Part shown: piece by piece, positions 1-6,722 of the stretch
Layout of the letters: the number at the start of each line of letters is the position of its first letter
How positions within the stretch are numbered: the stretch's first letter is position 1
Assembly (NCBI GenBank): GCA_944363745.1
Contig: CALVVD010000019.1
Location: 1-11,672, forward strand
Reading direction: 5' to 3'
Source: an uncultured Bacilli bacterium
Lineage (GTDB): Bacteria; Bacillota_I; Bacilli_A; RF39; UBA660
DNA: 11,672 nucleotides
The notes under the pieces: generated by a model
The model's database searches: none
Seen by the model: only the letters and a program-made list of their open reading frames with translations
What the model was told of the DNA's origin: nothing
Position numbers and translations under genes: made by a program

Positions 1-263
1 TTTTTTAATTAACGCCTATATAATATCACATTTTTATATAATATGCTATTAGAAATTTAACTTTATGCCGAGAAAACTTTTGACAAATAGGACTGGATTG
101 TTACCTTATTAGTGTTTAATGCTTATTTTTTAACATTTTTGTTGAAAAATAAGTGTTAAAACACCTATAATTAATACAAGGTAGTCCTATTTGTCAAAAG
201 GAAATTGGAATAAATTAAATTTCGGACTGGGAATTTAGTCGTTAAAAAAAGTTCCTTTAATAA
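1..263. other. Non-coding stretch upstream of the IS
   Basis: I see no convincing gene here. The stretch is very AT-rich. It holds two copies of the 10-mer TATATAATAT (17-26 and 35-44), the large imperfect hairpin at 77-200, and the start of the insertion sequence near 238. A short reading frame from the ATG at 65 stops after about 16 codons and has no ribosome binding site. Confidence 0.6.
77..200 (+). repeat. 124-nt imperfect palindrome with 18-bp perfect ends
   Basis: The outer arms are a perfect 18-bp inverted repeat: CTTTTGACAAATAGGACT at 77-94 and its reverse complement at 183-200. The inner arms at 112-135 and 140-164 pair over about 24 positions around a TTTT loop. The non-Watson-Crick positions there are G-T pairs when read on the plus strand, apart from one bulged base. 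The middle (95-111 against 165-182) pairs only in part, for example ACCTT at 103-107 with AAGGT at 178-182. It could be a miniature inverted-repeat element (MITE) or a structured RNA transcribed rightwards. No clear target duplication flanks it. Confidence 0.65.
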
Positions 264-1441
264 TTCGGGAACTTTCTATTTAATTTTACCTTTTTACTAA
301 AAAGTAATCCTAATATAAGAAAGACACAACTTAAAATTATTCCTTTTATATCTTTTGGTATGATTCTATCTGAATCTTCTGTTGCAAGTGACATTGCTAA
401 AACTCTTAAAGATGATTTCTCTTTAATTCAACACGAATCTGTTATTAGAAGAATTAAAAGATTATTTAAAAATAAATTATTTGATCCTTACAAATTCTAT
501 GATGATGTTATTAGATATGTTATTTCTAACTATAAACCTAAACATGATGATAAAAGAATTCATATAACTTTCGATCACATGTTTTCTCATGATAATTATA
601 CTGTTTTCATGATTACTATGAGAGTTGGTAAACAAGGTATCCCTTTATGGTTTAGATGTTTTAAAGATAAAGATGATTCTAATGCTTTTGAGGAAAAACT
701 TTTAAAAGAAGGTATTTCCTATGTTTCTTCTTTATTCGATTCCTCTTATAAATTAATATTTCTTGCTGATAGATGGTTTAATTCTACTACACTTTTGCAG
801 CATATTGATTCTTTAGGTCATACTTACTGTATTAGGTTAAAAAGAAATATTAAAGTATTTATTTATGATAAAAAAGAAGGACATAAAGTTTGGAAATTTT
901 TAGATGAAATTACACCTGATAAATATCATTCAAAATCTTTTAATGATATTCTACTTACTGATAATTCTTATAAAACTAATATTGTTATTAGTAAAAGAGT
1001 TGATGTTAGTGAGCCTTGGATTATTGTTACTAATGGTTCTACTAGAAGAGCCATTAAAGATTATGGTTATCGTTTCGGTTCTATTGAATCAGTATTTAAA
1101 AATCAAAAATCTAATGGCTTTTATATTGAATCTGTTGTTAAAGCTGACTTAGATTATTTTACTTCCATGTATACTCTTGTTTGTTTCTCAACTCTTTATT
1201 TAACTATATTAGGGGCAGACTATTCTAAAAATAGTAGTTGTTATAAAACTGTTAAAATTACTACTCATAAATATTTTATAGAAAATGGTATAAGAGTAAA
1301 GAAAAGGGTGATGTCTTTATTTAATACAGGACTTACTTTATTTCATCTGGCCTTTAACTCCTCAAGATACATTAGACTCCCCTTTTCTTTTACTCTTTAT
1401 GATATTTAAAAAATTGCAAACTATTAAAGTTCTTTTTGTCG
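238..1441 (+). mobile_element. IS4-like insertion sequence, ends uncertain
   Basis: The element is inferred from the transposase it contains. Imperfect terminal inverted repeats can be drawn between about 238-265 and the reverse complement of about 1416-1441. They share a CG, an A run and a TTTAATA-x-TT block, with gaps. A different pairing through GAACTTT (269-275) is also possible, so the ends are not fixed. A hairpin (AAAGTTCC at 248-255 with GGAACTTT at 268-275) lies before the transposase, a common position for structures that block read-in expression of IS transposases. No target-site duplication was identified. Confidence 0.4.
360..1409 (+). CDS. IS4-family DDE transposase, probably 5'-defective
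   Basis: The 349-residue product has an RNase H-like DDE transposase core. The first Asp is D72 in ITFDHMF, the second is D137 in the typical LADRWF motif, and the Glu is E243 in YGYRFGSIESVFKNQK. That last motif resembles the IS4 YREK signature (Y235, R238, E243, K250), with one extra residue between R and E. The first ATG has no Shine-Dalgarno sequence. The same frame stays open upstream to 264 and reads like genuine protein (for example KSNPNIRKTQLK, then IIPFISFG). That extension contains no ATG, GTG or TTG and is closed by two TAA codons at 258-263. The gene has therefore probably lost its true start and may be inactive. It converges on the 574-residue surface protein gene, with a hairpin between them. 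Confidence 0.75.
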   Translation: MILSESSVASDIAKTLKDDFSLIQHESVIRRIKRLFKNKLFDPYKFYDDVIRYVISNYKPKHDDKRIHITFDHMFSHDNYTVFMITMRVGKQGIPLWFRCFKDKDDSNAFEEKLLKEGISYVSSLFDSSYKLIFLADRWFNSTTLLQHIDSLGHTYCIRLKRNIKVFIYDKKEGHKVWKFLDEITPDKYHSKSFNDILLTDNSYKTNIVISKRVDVSEPWIIVTNGSTRRAIKDYGYRFGSIESVFKNQKSNGFYIESVVKADLDYFTSMYTLVCFSTLYLTILGADYSKNSSCYKTVKITTHKYFIENGIRVKKRVMSLFNTGLTLFHLAFNSSRYIRLPFSFTLYDI

Positions 1442-1457
1442 TGGTTTAATTTATACT

Positions 1458-1495
1458 AAAAAGTGTAACTTCTGATACCAAAAGTTACACTTTTT
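1458..1495. terminator. Bidirectional hairpin terminator between IS and surface gene
   Basis: This is a perfect 13-bp stem (AAAAAGTGTAACT at 1458-1470 with its complement at 1483-1495) around a 12-nt loop. It has A and T tracts on the two sides, so it can stop transcription from either direction. Confidence 0.8.
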
Positions 1496-1565
1496 CTAAT
1501 TTTATCATTATTGCTACCAAATCATACACTATTGGTCGTGCTTTTATATCTGTTTTTCCTTTATT
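1485..1565 (-). pseudogene. Possible 3' remnant of an unknown gene
   Basis: On the minus strand, 26 codons are open between a TAA at 1566-1568 and a TAA at 1485-1487. The peptide contains KARPIVYDLVAIMIK and has no start codon. Its stop lies inside the terminator stem, as happens at real gene ends elsewhere in this window. It could be the tail of a gene that once followed the surface protein and was disrupted, or chance. I do not recognise the peptide. Confidence 0.2.
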
Positions 1566-1592
1566 TTACAAGACCTTCACTAAAACTGTCCG

Positions 1593-3317
1593 TTACTCAG
1601 AAATTACATAAGGACTTGAGGCTGTTCCATCTCCAGATGTGAATCCGTTATCAGTAGTCACATTGATAACTGGACGCACGGCGTGGTGGTTAGCTACACC
1701 GCCGTAAATCAAAAACTCAAACTCAAACCAAACATCAGCAAGGCCACTACTGAAATTGGCCGGCGTCATACTCCAATAAGACATCTGAGAATCTCCTGGA
1801 TTTAAATAACTATTTCCTACTACATATGAACTTTCTCCTGCGAATACTAATTCATCTGCTGTTATTAAGCCTGCTTTTAATCGGTATGAGCCACCATAAC
1901 TTTCTGTTGTGCTTGGACATTTTAAAGTTGGTGCATTATTTCCAGGACTATTTTTCTGAAAATTTGCTAATCTATCTCCCATACTCGAATACATATAAAC
2001 ATTTGTTAAGTCTTCAAACAATGTTTCTGAGACATCGTATTCTCTAGCATTCTTATATCCACTACTATCACTACAGAATCTTCCTCCTAACACTTTACTA
2101 TCATATGCTGTATTTCCTAATGCATTCTTATACCACGTATCTACTTCTTTCTTTATAAAACTATTCACGCCATTATCATATGTATAGCCTGCATATTTTG
2201 GATCATTATACTCTAAATTATATGGGCTTGCTCCTACTGCATATGAATTAGCTATATCACTATTTGTTGGATTTACACTTGTTCCATTATAGATTAGTCT
2301 TAAACTTCCATCTCCATTTACTCGCACTATCTTCCAGTACATTTTATCTCCTGCAGATGCTAATTTTACTCTATTACTTTCATTACAACTACTATTATAT
2401 TCTTGACAAGATTCTAAACTTTGGAAATATCTACTACCATAGTTATATACATAATAGTCGTTTTGATATTCCCCAAACTGTACATTGTTATTATCTATAT
2501 TTCCTCTAAAATAATAACTAACCCCATCTTCATCTTCAGCACTATATAACCCATTTGTTACTTGGCTAGGTTCATTTCCATATTGTGGGCCTTCTTCTGT
2601 AACTGATGCTATATAACTACCATTACTTGCATAGTTAAACATATTTGTAGTCTCTTCTTGTAACTCATTATTTGCAAGGATTGTTTCTGTTGTCTCAGGT
2701 ACATACTTATCTCCTGCTTTTCCATACACATTTATTCTTACACTAAATGTTAATCCCCCTCCATCTCCTTGTGGATTATAACTTTCATCAACATACATTC
2801 TTAATCTATAGTTATTACTTTCACTAGAGTTCATACTACTTGTATATAAACTCATCTCATTACTTGGTCTTCCTGTATAGTCATTACTTGTTGTCTCTTC
2901 ATTATATGTCTCTGGTACCATTAAGGCTTCTTCTGTTCCATCTGAGTTTACCTTTGTTAGATATAACTTTATATATTCTTCTCCTATAGTATTTCCATCT
3001 TCTTTTTTAGCAGATATTTCATAGTTTATATTTACATCTCCTACTATCTCACTACTTACAGTAAAATCAAAATACTCTCCAGGATTTAATCTAACTGTTC
3101 CTGTCTTGTCTGTTGTTGGCAAAGCTCCACTTAAACTAATAGTATTATCTGTCTCAGTATAAGTCATTGTTATTGATCCTGTTGTTATACTATTTACTTT
3201 ACTTCCTGTTTTACCATACCTAAATGCCGCATAACTTGTTCCTACTATTATTACTATCATTAATAATAGTAATACTCCTATTATGATTACTTCTTTTCTT
3301 TTTGTTTTATCTTTCAT
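1593..3317 (-). CDS. Anchored surface protein, TasA-like N-terminus, candidate DGR target
   Basis: This 574-residue exported protein is of unknown function. Residues 9-30 form a hydrophobic signal or anchor followed by TSYAAF. Residues about 31-200 are a Thr/Ser-rich beta region (GSITMTYTE, FDFTVSSE) like SipW-dependent TasA/camelysin proteins. Around 270-345 is a module with YYFRGN and YWKIVRVNGDGSLRLIY. The C-terminus (about 480-574) looks like the DUF6273/C-type-lectin-like folds that end in VRPVINV and GDGTASSPYVI. Four Cys lie in the C-terminal half. The start follows an AAGGGA ribosome binding site 9-10 nt upstream and a sigma-A-like promoter. Codons 515-549 differ sharply in composition from the rest (see the variable-region entry). 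The neighbouring minus-strand gene shares the two late modules. The product is probably displayed on the cell surface for binding or adhesion; this is inferred from architecture. Confidence 0.8.
   Translation of the reverse strand: MKDKTKRKEVIIIGVLLLLMIVIIVGTSYAAFRYGKTGSKVNSITTGSITMTYTETDNTISLSGALPTTDKTGTVRLNPGEYFDFTVSSEIVGDVNINYEISAKKEDGNTIGEEYIKLYLTKVNSDGTEEALMVPETYNEETTSNDYTGRPSNEMSLYTSSMNSSESNNYRLRMYVDESYNPQGDGGGLTFSVRINVYGKAGDKYVPETTETILANNELQEETTNMFNYASNGSYIASVTEEGPQYGNEPSQVTNGLYSAEDEDGVSYYFRGNIDNNNVQFGEYQNDYYVYNYGSRYFQSLESCQEYNSSCNESNRVKLASAGDKMYWKIVRVNGDGSLRLIYNGTSVNPTNSDIANSYAVGASPYNLEYNDPKYAGYTYDNGVNSFIKKEVDTWYKNALGNTAYDSKVLGGRFCSDSSGYKNAREYDVSETLFEDLTNVYMYSSMGDRLANFQKNSPGNNAPTLKCPSTTESYGGSYRLKAGLITADELVFAGESSYVVGNSYLNPGDSQMSYWSMTPANFSSGLADVWFEFEFLIYGGVANHHAVRPVINVTTDNGFTSGDGTASSPYVISE
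1650..1775 (-). other. Candidate DGR variable region (VR) with possible IMH end
   Basis: In the sense direction (1775 to 1671) this block is about 50% G+C (53 of 105) in an otherwise very AT-rich gene, and only 18 of 105 bases are A. Of the 27 codons 520-546, 22 end in C or T. They include runs such as GCC, GGC, TAC, CAC CAC, which are reachable from AAY codons by changing only adenines. It covers the final lectin-like segment just before VRPVINV, the usual site of DGR variable regions. The steady, GC-rich end around GTGCGTCCAG (1682-1670) could be the initiation-of-mutagenic-homing (IMH) end. No template repeat or reverse transcriptase is in the window. Confidence 0.55.
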
Positions 3318-3352
3318 TTACACTCATCCCTTACTACTTATTCTTATGCTTA

Positions 3353-3381
3353 ATACTAACACATAAAATCCTATTTATCAA
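3353..3381 (-). promoter_or_regulatory. Sigma-A promoter of the 574-aa surface gene
   Basis: On the minus strand there is TTGATA (3381-3376), a 17-nt spacer, a TG one base before the -10, and TAGTAT (3358-3353). This predicts a leader of about 30 nt ending in the AAGGGA ribosome binding site. Confidence 0.5.
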
Positions 3382-3396
3382 TTATTTTAACATTAT

Positions 3397-3427
3397 AAAA
3401 GAATAGAATAATCCCTTACTCTATTCT
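3397..3427 (-). terminator. Hairpin terminator downstream of the 400-aa gene (distal)
   Basis: Read on the minus strand, AGAATAGAGTAA pairs with TTATTCTATTCT over 12 positions, one of them G-U, around a GGGA tetraloop. A short T run follows. It separates the upstream gene from the promoter of the 574-aa gene. Confidence 0.55.
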
Positions 3428-3444
3428 CTTTACACTACAAAAGA

Positions 3445-3461
3445 AAGTAATCTTATTACTT
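3445..3461 (-). terminator. Small hairpin downstream of the 400-aa gene (proximal)
   Basis: A 7-bp perfect stem (AAGTAAT and ATTACTT) with a 3-nt loop is followed on the minus strand by TCTTTT. The stem is weak and low in GC; it may act together with the hairpin at 3400-3427. Confidence 0.35.
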
Positions 3462-3478
3462 AAATATTTACTAAACTG

Positions 3479-3487
3479 CCCCCCCCC
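3479..3487. repeat. Homopolymeric C9 tract (G9 on the minus strand)
   Basis: Nine consecutive C sit in a very AT-rich intergenic region, 53 bp past the stop of the 400-aa gene and about 100 bp upstream of the -35 box of the 574-aa gene. Such tracts are prone to slipped-strand length change. Confidence 0.9.
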
Positions 3488-3540
3488 AGGTAACATTTTG
3501 TAAACAATTTCTTATCATTTTTTTACCTTCTTTCTTACTA

Positions 3541-4734
3541 TTATTTTAACACAAATGGATTGTTAGCACTACCACTACCTGATTTAATCATAATATTATT
3601 ATTAATCATAATAGTAGGTCTTACTTTTTTATAACTAGAAGCTTTATACTCATCAATATAACCACCACTTCTAACTGCATATACTTCAGAATTATTTAAA
3701 GAATTTGCAGTAGCAAGCCACCAATCAATACCACTAAGTTTTAAATAATTATAATTCTGACAAGTTCTATCAGTAGTAGCATTACAATTAGCATCAAGTG
3801 AAGCATTCATATAATCACTTGCACTAAGTAATCCTATCATTTGATTTTCAAATACATCACTACACTCTAATGTATTAGTTTTATCAGTATCAGTAGGAGC
3901 TCTCTTACCAATGCATAAATTAAAGTTTACTAATTTTTCTTTATCATTTTCACTTAATATAACAGTATCACTTTTACCATTATATAACTCTTGTAAATAA
4001 TCATACATTCTACTAAGTCTATAATCATTAAATCCACTATTAAATCCATCAGTAGAATTATATCTATCATCAAAATCATGAGATAAATTAGAATCAGTCT
4101 CAGCCATTATTAATAATAACTTATTATCACTAGTAACTTTAACTATTCTAAACATTGTATTATCTAGCTTAACATAATTATTAACATTATCTCCTCTATA
4201 AACCTTTTCACCATTCATATCATATAAACCATCCCCACTAGTAACAATTCCCTGTTCTAATACTGCTTTATATAATTCTTTAGTAACATAATTATCTCCA
4301 CACTCTAAATAAGGAGTATAAACATATTTATCATTTATTTTTCTAACTTCAACTCTTCCACTACAATCTTCATCTTTTCTAAGTTCACTTAAAGGTTTCA
4401 TTAACTCTGCATTAGCAAGTGTCCTAGCTCTTACAGTAACAGTCTCTCCCTCTTCTTCAGGAAGTAATCCTTTTTGAACATCATAATACTCCATAGCAGC
4501 TTCTTTCATTTCTTGTTCAATATCTTCATAATCCATATTACCACCACCAATTATAGCGATTAGTAATAAAACAATTAAAAAGAGTACTAAAATACCAACT
4601 ACTATTAACATAACCCTCATTAATTTCTTTCTCATATCTTTATGATTTTTATTATTAGAATTATTATTTATATTAGTATTATTACCACTAGTTGCATTAG
4701 CAATTACTTCTTTACCTTTATTCATTTCATTCAC
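3541..4734 (-). CDS. Membrane-anchored extracellular protein sharing modules with the 574-aa protein
   Basis: I do not recognise a named family. An Asn-rich cytoplasmic tail is followed by a basic stretch and one transmembrane helix (about 38-65), then an acidic segment (IEQEMKEAAMEYYD). A region with two Cys (SGRVEV to YLECGDNYVTKEL) follows. After this comes YRGDNVNNYVKL with FRIVKVTSDNKLLLI, then a C-terminal domain with GLLSASDYM, GIDWWLATA, AVRSGGY, VRPTIMINNN and SGSGSANNPFVL. The last two modules match those of the 574-aa neighbour, but here the C-terminal segment has ordinary AT-rich codons. A GTG at 4743 lies inside the ribosome binding site AAGAGGTGAG; the GTG at 4734, 8 nt after it, is the better start (397 aa). 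The gene has its own promoter within the end of yqeK. Confidence 0.75.
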   Translation of the reverse strand: MNEMNKGKEVIANATSGNNTNINNNSNNKNHKDMRKKLMRVMLIVVGILVLFLIVLLLIAIIGGGNMDYEDIEQEMKEAAMEYYDVQKGLLPEEEGETVTVRARTLANAELMKPLSELRKDEDCSGRVEVRKINDKYVYTPYLECGDNYVTKELYKAVLEQGIVTSGDGLYDMNGEKVYRGDNVNNYVKLDNTMFRIVKVTSDNKLLLIMAETDSNLSHDFDDRYNSTDGFNSGFNDYRLSRMYDYLQELYNGKSDTVILSENDKEKLVNFNLCIGKRAPTDTDKTNTLECSDVFENQMIGLLSASDYMNASLDANCNATTDRTCQNYNYLKLSGIDWWLATANSLNNSEVYAVRSGGYIDEYKASSYKKVRPTIMINNNIMIKSGSGSANNPFVLK

Positions 4735-4758
4735 AGTACTCACCTCTTAGTCAAATAA

Positions 4759-4787
4759 ATTGTAGCATTAAATAAGAAATATTGCAA
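4759..4787 (-). promoter_or_regulatory. Promoter of the 400-aa anchored protein gene
   Basis: On the minus strand there is TTGCAA (4787-4782), a 17-nt spacer, an extended -10 TG, and TACAAT (4764-4759). The region also contains a 10-bp inverted repeat (AAATAAATTG at 4753-4762 with 4785-4794) that spans the promoter and could bind a regulator or simply reflect AT-richness. Confidence 0.55.
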
Positions 4788-4792
4788 TTTAT

Positions 4793-5353
4793 TTACTTCT
4801 TTAAAGACTCTAAAGTATCAATAGCAAGTTTATTAATAGACTTATTCTGTTCTTTTAAATGCCTTATTTGATTCTCTAAACAAAATATAACAGCTTTATC
4901 TATATCTATATAAGAAAGTCTTCTTTCTTCATCAATCATTGGATAATTTTTACCAGACTCTATCTTATCTGCTAAATATACTATTTTAGCAAGTAAATCC
5001 ATAGAAGGATACCCAGTAGTATGATATCTAACAGCATTAACCATATCAGAACTAAAATTATATTTATCTAAAACAACAAAAGATCCAATAAGACCATGAA
5101 TAGTCTTACTAGAAAAATCATCTAACATATCTTTAGGTATTTTATTTTTTTTAATAATCTCTTCATTCTTACTATTACTATATTCTTTAGCAATATCATG
5201 AGTAAGACCACATAACATACACTTATTAACATCACAGTTATAATGAATAGCAAGCTTCTTAGCTTCTTCCATAACTCTTAAACTATGATTATAACGATAC
5301 TCTGATAAATTACTCTTTAAATATTCTTTAATCTCTTCAATACTACAATCCAT
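4793..5353 (-). CDS. yqeK: YqeK-type HD-domain symmetrical Ap4A hydrolase
   Basis: YqeK-family enzymes are metal-dependent HD-domain hydrolases that cleave diadenosine tetraphosphate symmetrically to two ADP. The 186-residue length fits the family. Visible metal ligands and motifs are H23 in YNHSLRV, H52-D53 in GLTHDIAKE, H86 in TIHGLIG, H111 in RYHTTGYPSM and D129 in KIVYLADKIE. The family pattern of a conserved Arg before the first His is also present. The start has a GAGGTAG ribosome binding site and follows the kinase stop by 21 nt, so the two are likely cotranscribed. In many Bacillota yqeK follows nadD; here it does not, and it sits behind a sensor kinase instead. Alarmone-like Ap4A control next to a possible sporulation kinase is suggestive, but the link is not shown by the sequence. 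Confidence 0.92.
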   Translation of the reverse strand: MDCSIEEIKEYLKSNLSEYRYNHSLRVMEEAKKLAIHYNCDVNKCMLCGLTHDIAKEYSNSKNEEIIKKNKIPKDMLDDFSSKTIHGLIGSFVVLDKYNFSSDMVNAVRYHTTGYPSMDLLAKIVYLADKIESGKNYPMIDEERRLSYIDIDKAVIFCLENQIRHLKEQNKSINKLAIDTLESLKK

Positions 5354-5374
5354 AACTACCTCACAACTATATTA

Positions 5375-6628
5375 TTACACATTTACTAATTTAGGTAAAG
5401 TAACTATTACTCTAGTTCCCTTTTCTTTTACTGAATTATACACTAAAGTTCCCCCATGCTGTTCAACTATCTCTTTAGACAAACTAACACCAAGTCCACT
5501 ACCACGTCTTTTAGTAGTAAAAAACATCTCACTAATTTTATTTAAAGTCTCATTATCCATCCCAACTCCATTATCTTCAATAACTATTTTAATATTATTA
5601 GGATTATCTTCTAACTTAACATTAATATACATATTATCTTTATTTACATCTTTCGCTTCAATAGCATTCTTTAAAAGATTAATAAAAACTTGTTTTAATC
5701 TATTATAATCAGCTTCTATATATATTTCATCATCTATATTATTAAAAGATGATTTAATCTTATTCTTCTTAAATAAATCTTTTAAAGACTCTTCTAATTC
5801 TTCTAATAACATAGATAAATCCATCTCTTCTTTTTCTATTTTAATCTTAGTATAATCTAAGAAATCATCCATAAGTATTAAAGTTCTATTAATTTCATCT
5901 TTTATAATAGGAACATATTTCCTTACCTTTTTCTTATCATTAAAATCTATCATATCTAAATATCCTTTACAAACTGCTATAGGATTTTTAATCTCATGAG
6001 TAACTTTAAATAAAGAACTTCTAAGCTCTTTTTCTTTTTCTATTTTTTCTAAATCATTACTAAGTTCGACAATTTTCTCTCCTTTAGCAAAGAAATATAT
6101 TATTAAGTTAGTAACAATATATAATGTTAGAATAATAGAAAACAAATAAATAAGATTAGCGGTAAAAGTACTTTCTGGTTTTATAAACCAAAATACTGCT
6201 AATGATAGCATAAAACTCTTAATTACAATAAATATATTAACGATACTAATAGGTTTAATTTTCTTTTTAATTATAAAAGTATAAATTACTAAATAACTAA
6301 TATATTCAAAGACTAAGAATGTTAAATTTAGATTAAGGAATAGATATTGATAAAATATTAAAATAATGGATATGAAAATAGATAACCCTACTTTTCTTTT
6401 ATAATAACAAATAAGTAAAGGTATATCAAAAATAATAATAGGATAGCCATTATAAAAAGAACAGTCATATCTTAAAACTAAGTATAAAGAACTAAAGATA
6501 GCTAGTTCAAAAGCTATATCTTTTTCTTCTATAGACATATTTCTTTTATAAATTGTATATAGCAAATATATTGCTAAAGGACATATTAAAAATACTAAAC
6601 TTTTAATAATAACTTCAATAAACGACAT
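5375..6628 (-). CDS. Multi-pass sensor histidine kinase, orphan, KinB-like
   Basis: This is a 417-residue membrane sensor kinase. Six or seven transmembrane helices fill residues about 7-181 with very short loops, so the signal is probably sensed within or near the membrane. A short coiled coil (about 184-205) leads to the phospho-acceptor H211 in VTHEIKNPIAVCKGYLDM. The HATPase domain shows the N box (INLLKNAIEA, 316-325), G1 (DNGVGM, 352-357), F box (FFTTK) and G2 (GSGLG, 376-380). The H-box region followed by KGYLDM resembles KinB-type sporulation kinases. No response regulator gene is adjacent, as is usual for kinases feeding the Spo0F/Spo0A phosphorelay. The spore coat genes nearby fit that reading, but the function remains inference. 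The start has a good AGAGGGAG ribosome binding site. It appears to be the first gene of a unit with yqeK. Confidence 0.85.
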   Translation of the reverse strand: MSFIEVIIKSLVFLICPLAIYLLYTIYKRNMSIEEKDIAFELAIFSSLYLVLRYDCSFYNGYPIIIFDIPLLICYYKRKVGLSIFISIILIFYQYLFLNLNLTFLVFEYISYLVIYTFIIKKKIKPISIVNIFIVIKSFMLSLAVFWFIKPESTFTANLIYLFSIILTLYIVTNLIIYFFAKGEKIVELSNDLEKIEKEKELRSSLFKVTHEIKNPIAVCKGYLDMIDFNDKKKVRKYVPIIKDEINRTLILMDDFLDYTKIKIEKEEMDLSMLLEELEESLKDLFKKNKIKSSFNNIDDEIYIEADYNRLKQVFINLLKNAIEAKDVNKDNMYINVKLEDNPNNIKIVIEDNGVGMDNETLNKISEMFFTTKRRGSGLGVSLSKEIVEQHGGTLVYNSVKEKGTRVIVTLPKLVNV

Positions 6629-6650
6629 AATTCTCCCTCTTTCTAAAATA

Positions 6651-6656
6651 ATTATA
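6651..6656 (-). promoter_or_regulatory. Possible -10 box for the kinase-yqeK unit
   Basis: A perfect TATAAT lies on the minus strand about 25 nt upstream of the start. No good -35 was found at the right distance; a TCGACA element is 21 nt away. Confidence 0.35.
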
Positions 6657-6700
6657 TGAAAAAGGAATGTAGAAGTTTGTCGAATTTTAGCGAAAAAGAA

Positions 6701-6722
6701 AAAATAGATGTTACTCTATTTT
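6701..6722 (-). terminator. Terminator of the EIIB-like gene
   Basis: An 8-bp perfect stem (AAAATAGA with TCTATTTT) and a 6-nt loop is followed on the minus strand by TTCTTTTTCG. The stem includes the stop codon of the gene. Confidence 0.65.

Noticed and set aside
904..1152. Open frame of 82 codons inside the transposase gene
   Set aside because: It overlaps the transposase in another frame, is Leu/Ile-rich low complexity and has no ribosome binding site.
1650..1775. GC-rich block explained as simple horizontal transfer of a domain
   Set aside because: The block is only about 105 nt, ends in the same conserved VRPVIN motif as the neighbour, and shows A depletion with NNY codons, which fits adenine-directed change better; transfer cannot be fully excluded.
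1826..2509. Two plus-strand open frames (73 and 81 codons) opposite the 574-aa gene
   Set aside because: They are antisense shadows made of Leu/His/Tyr-rich translation of the opposite strand, with no ribosome binding site.
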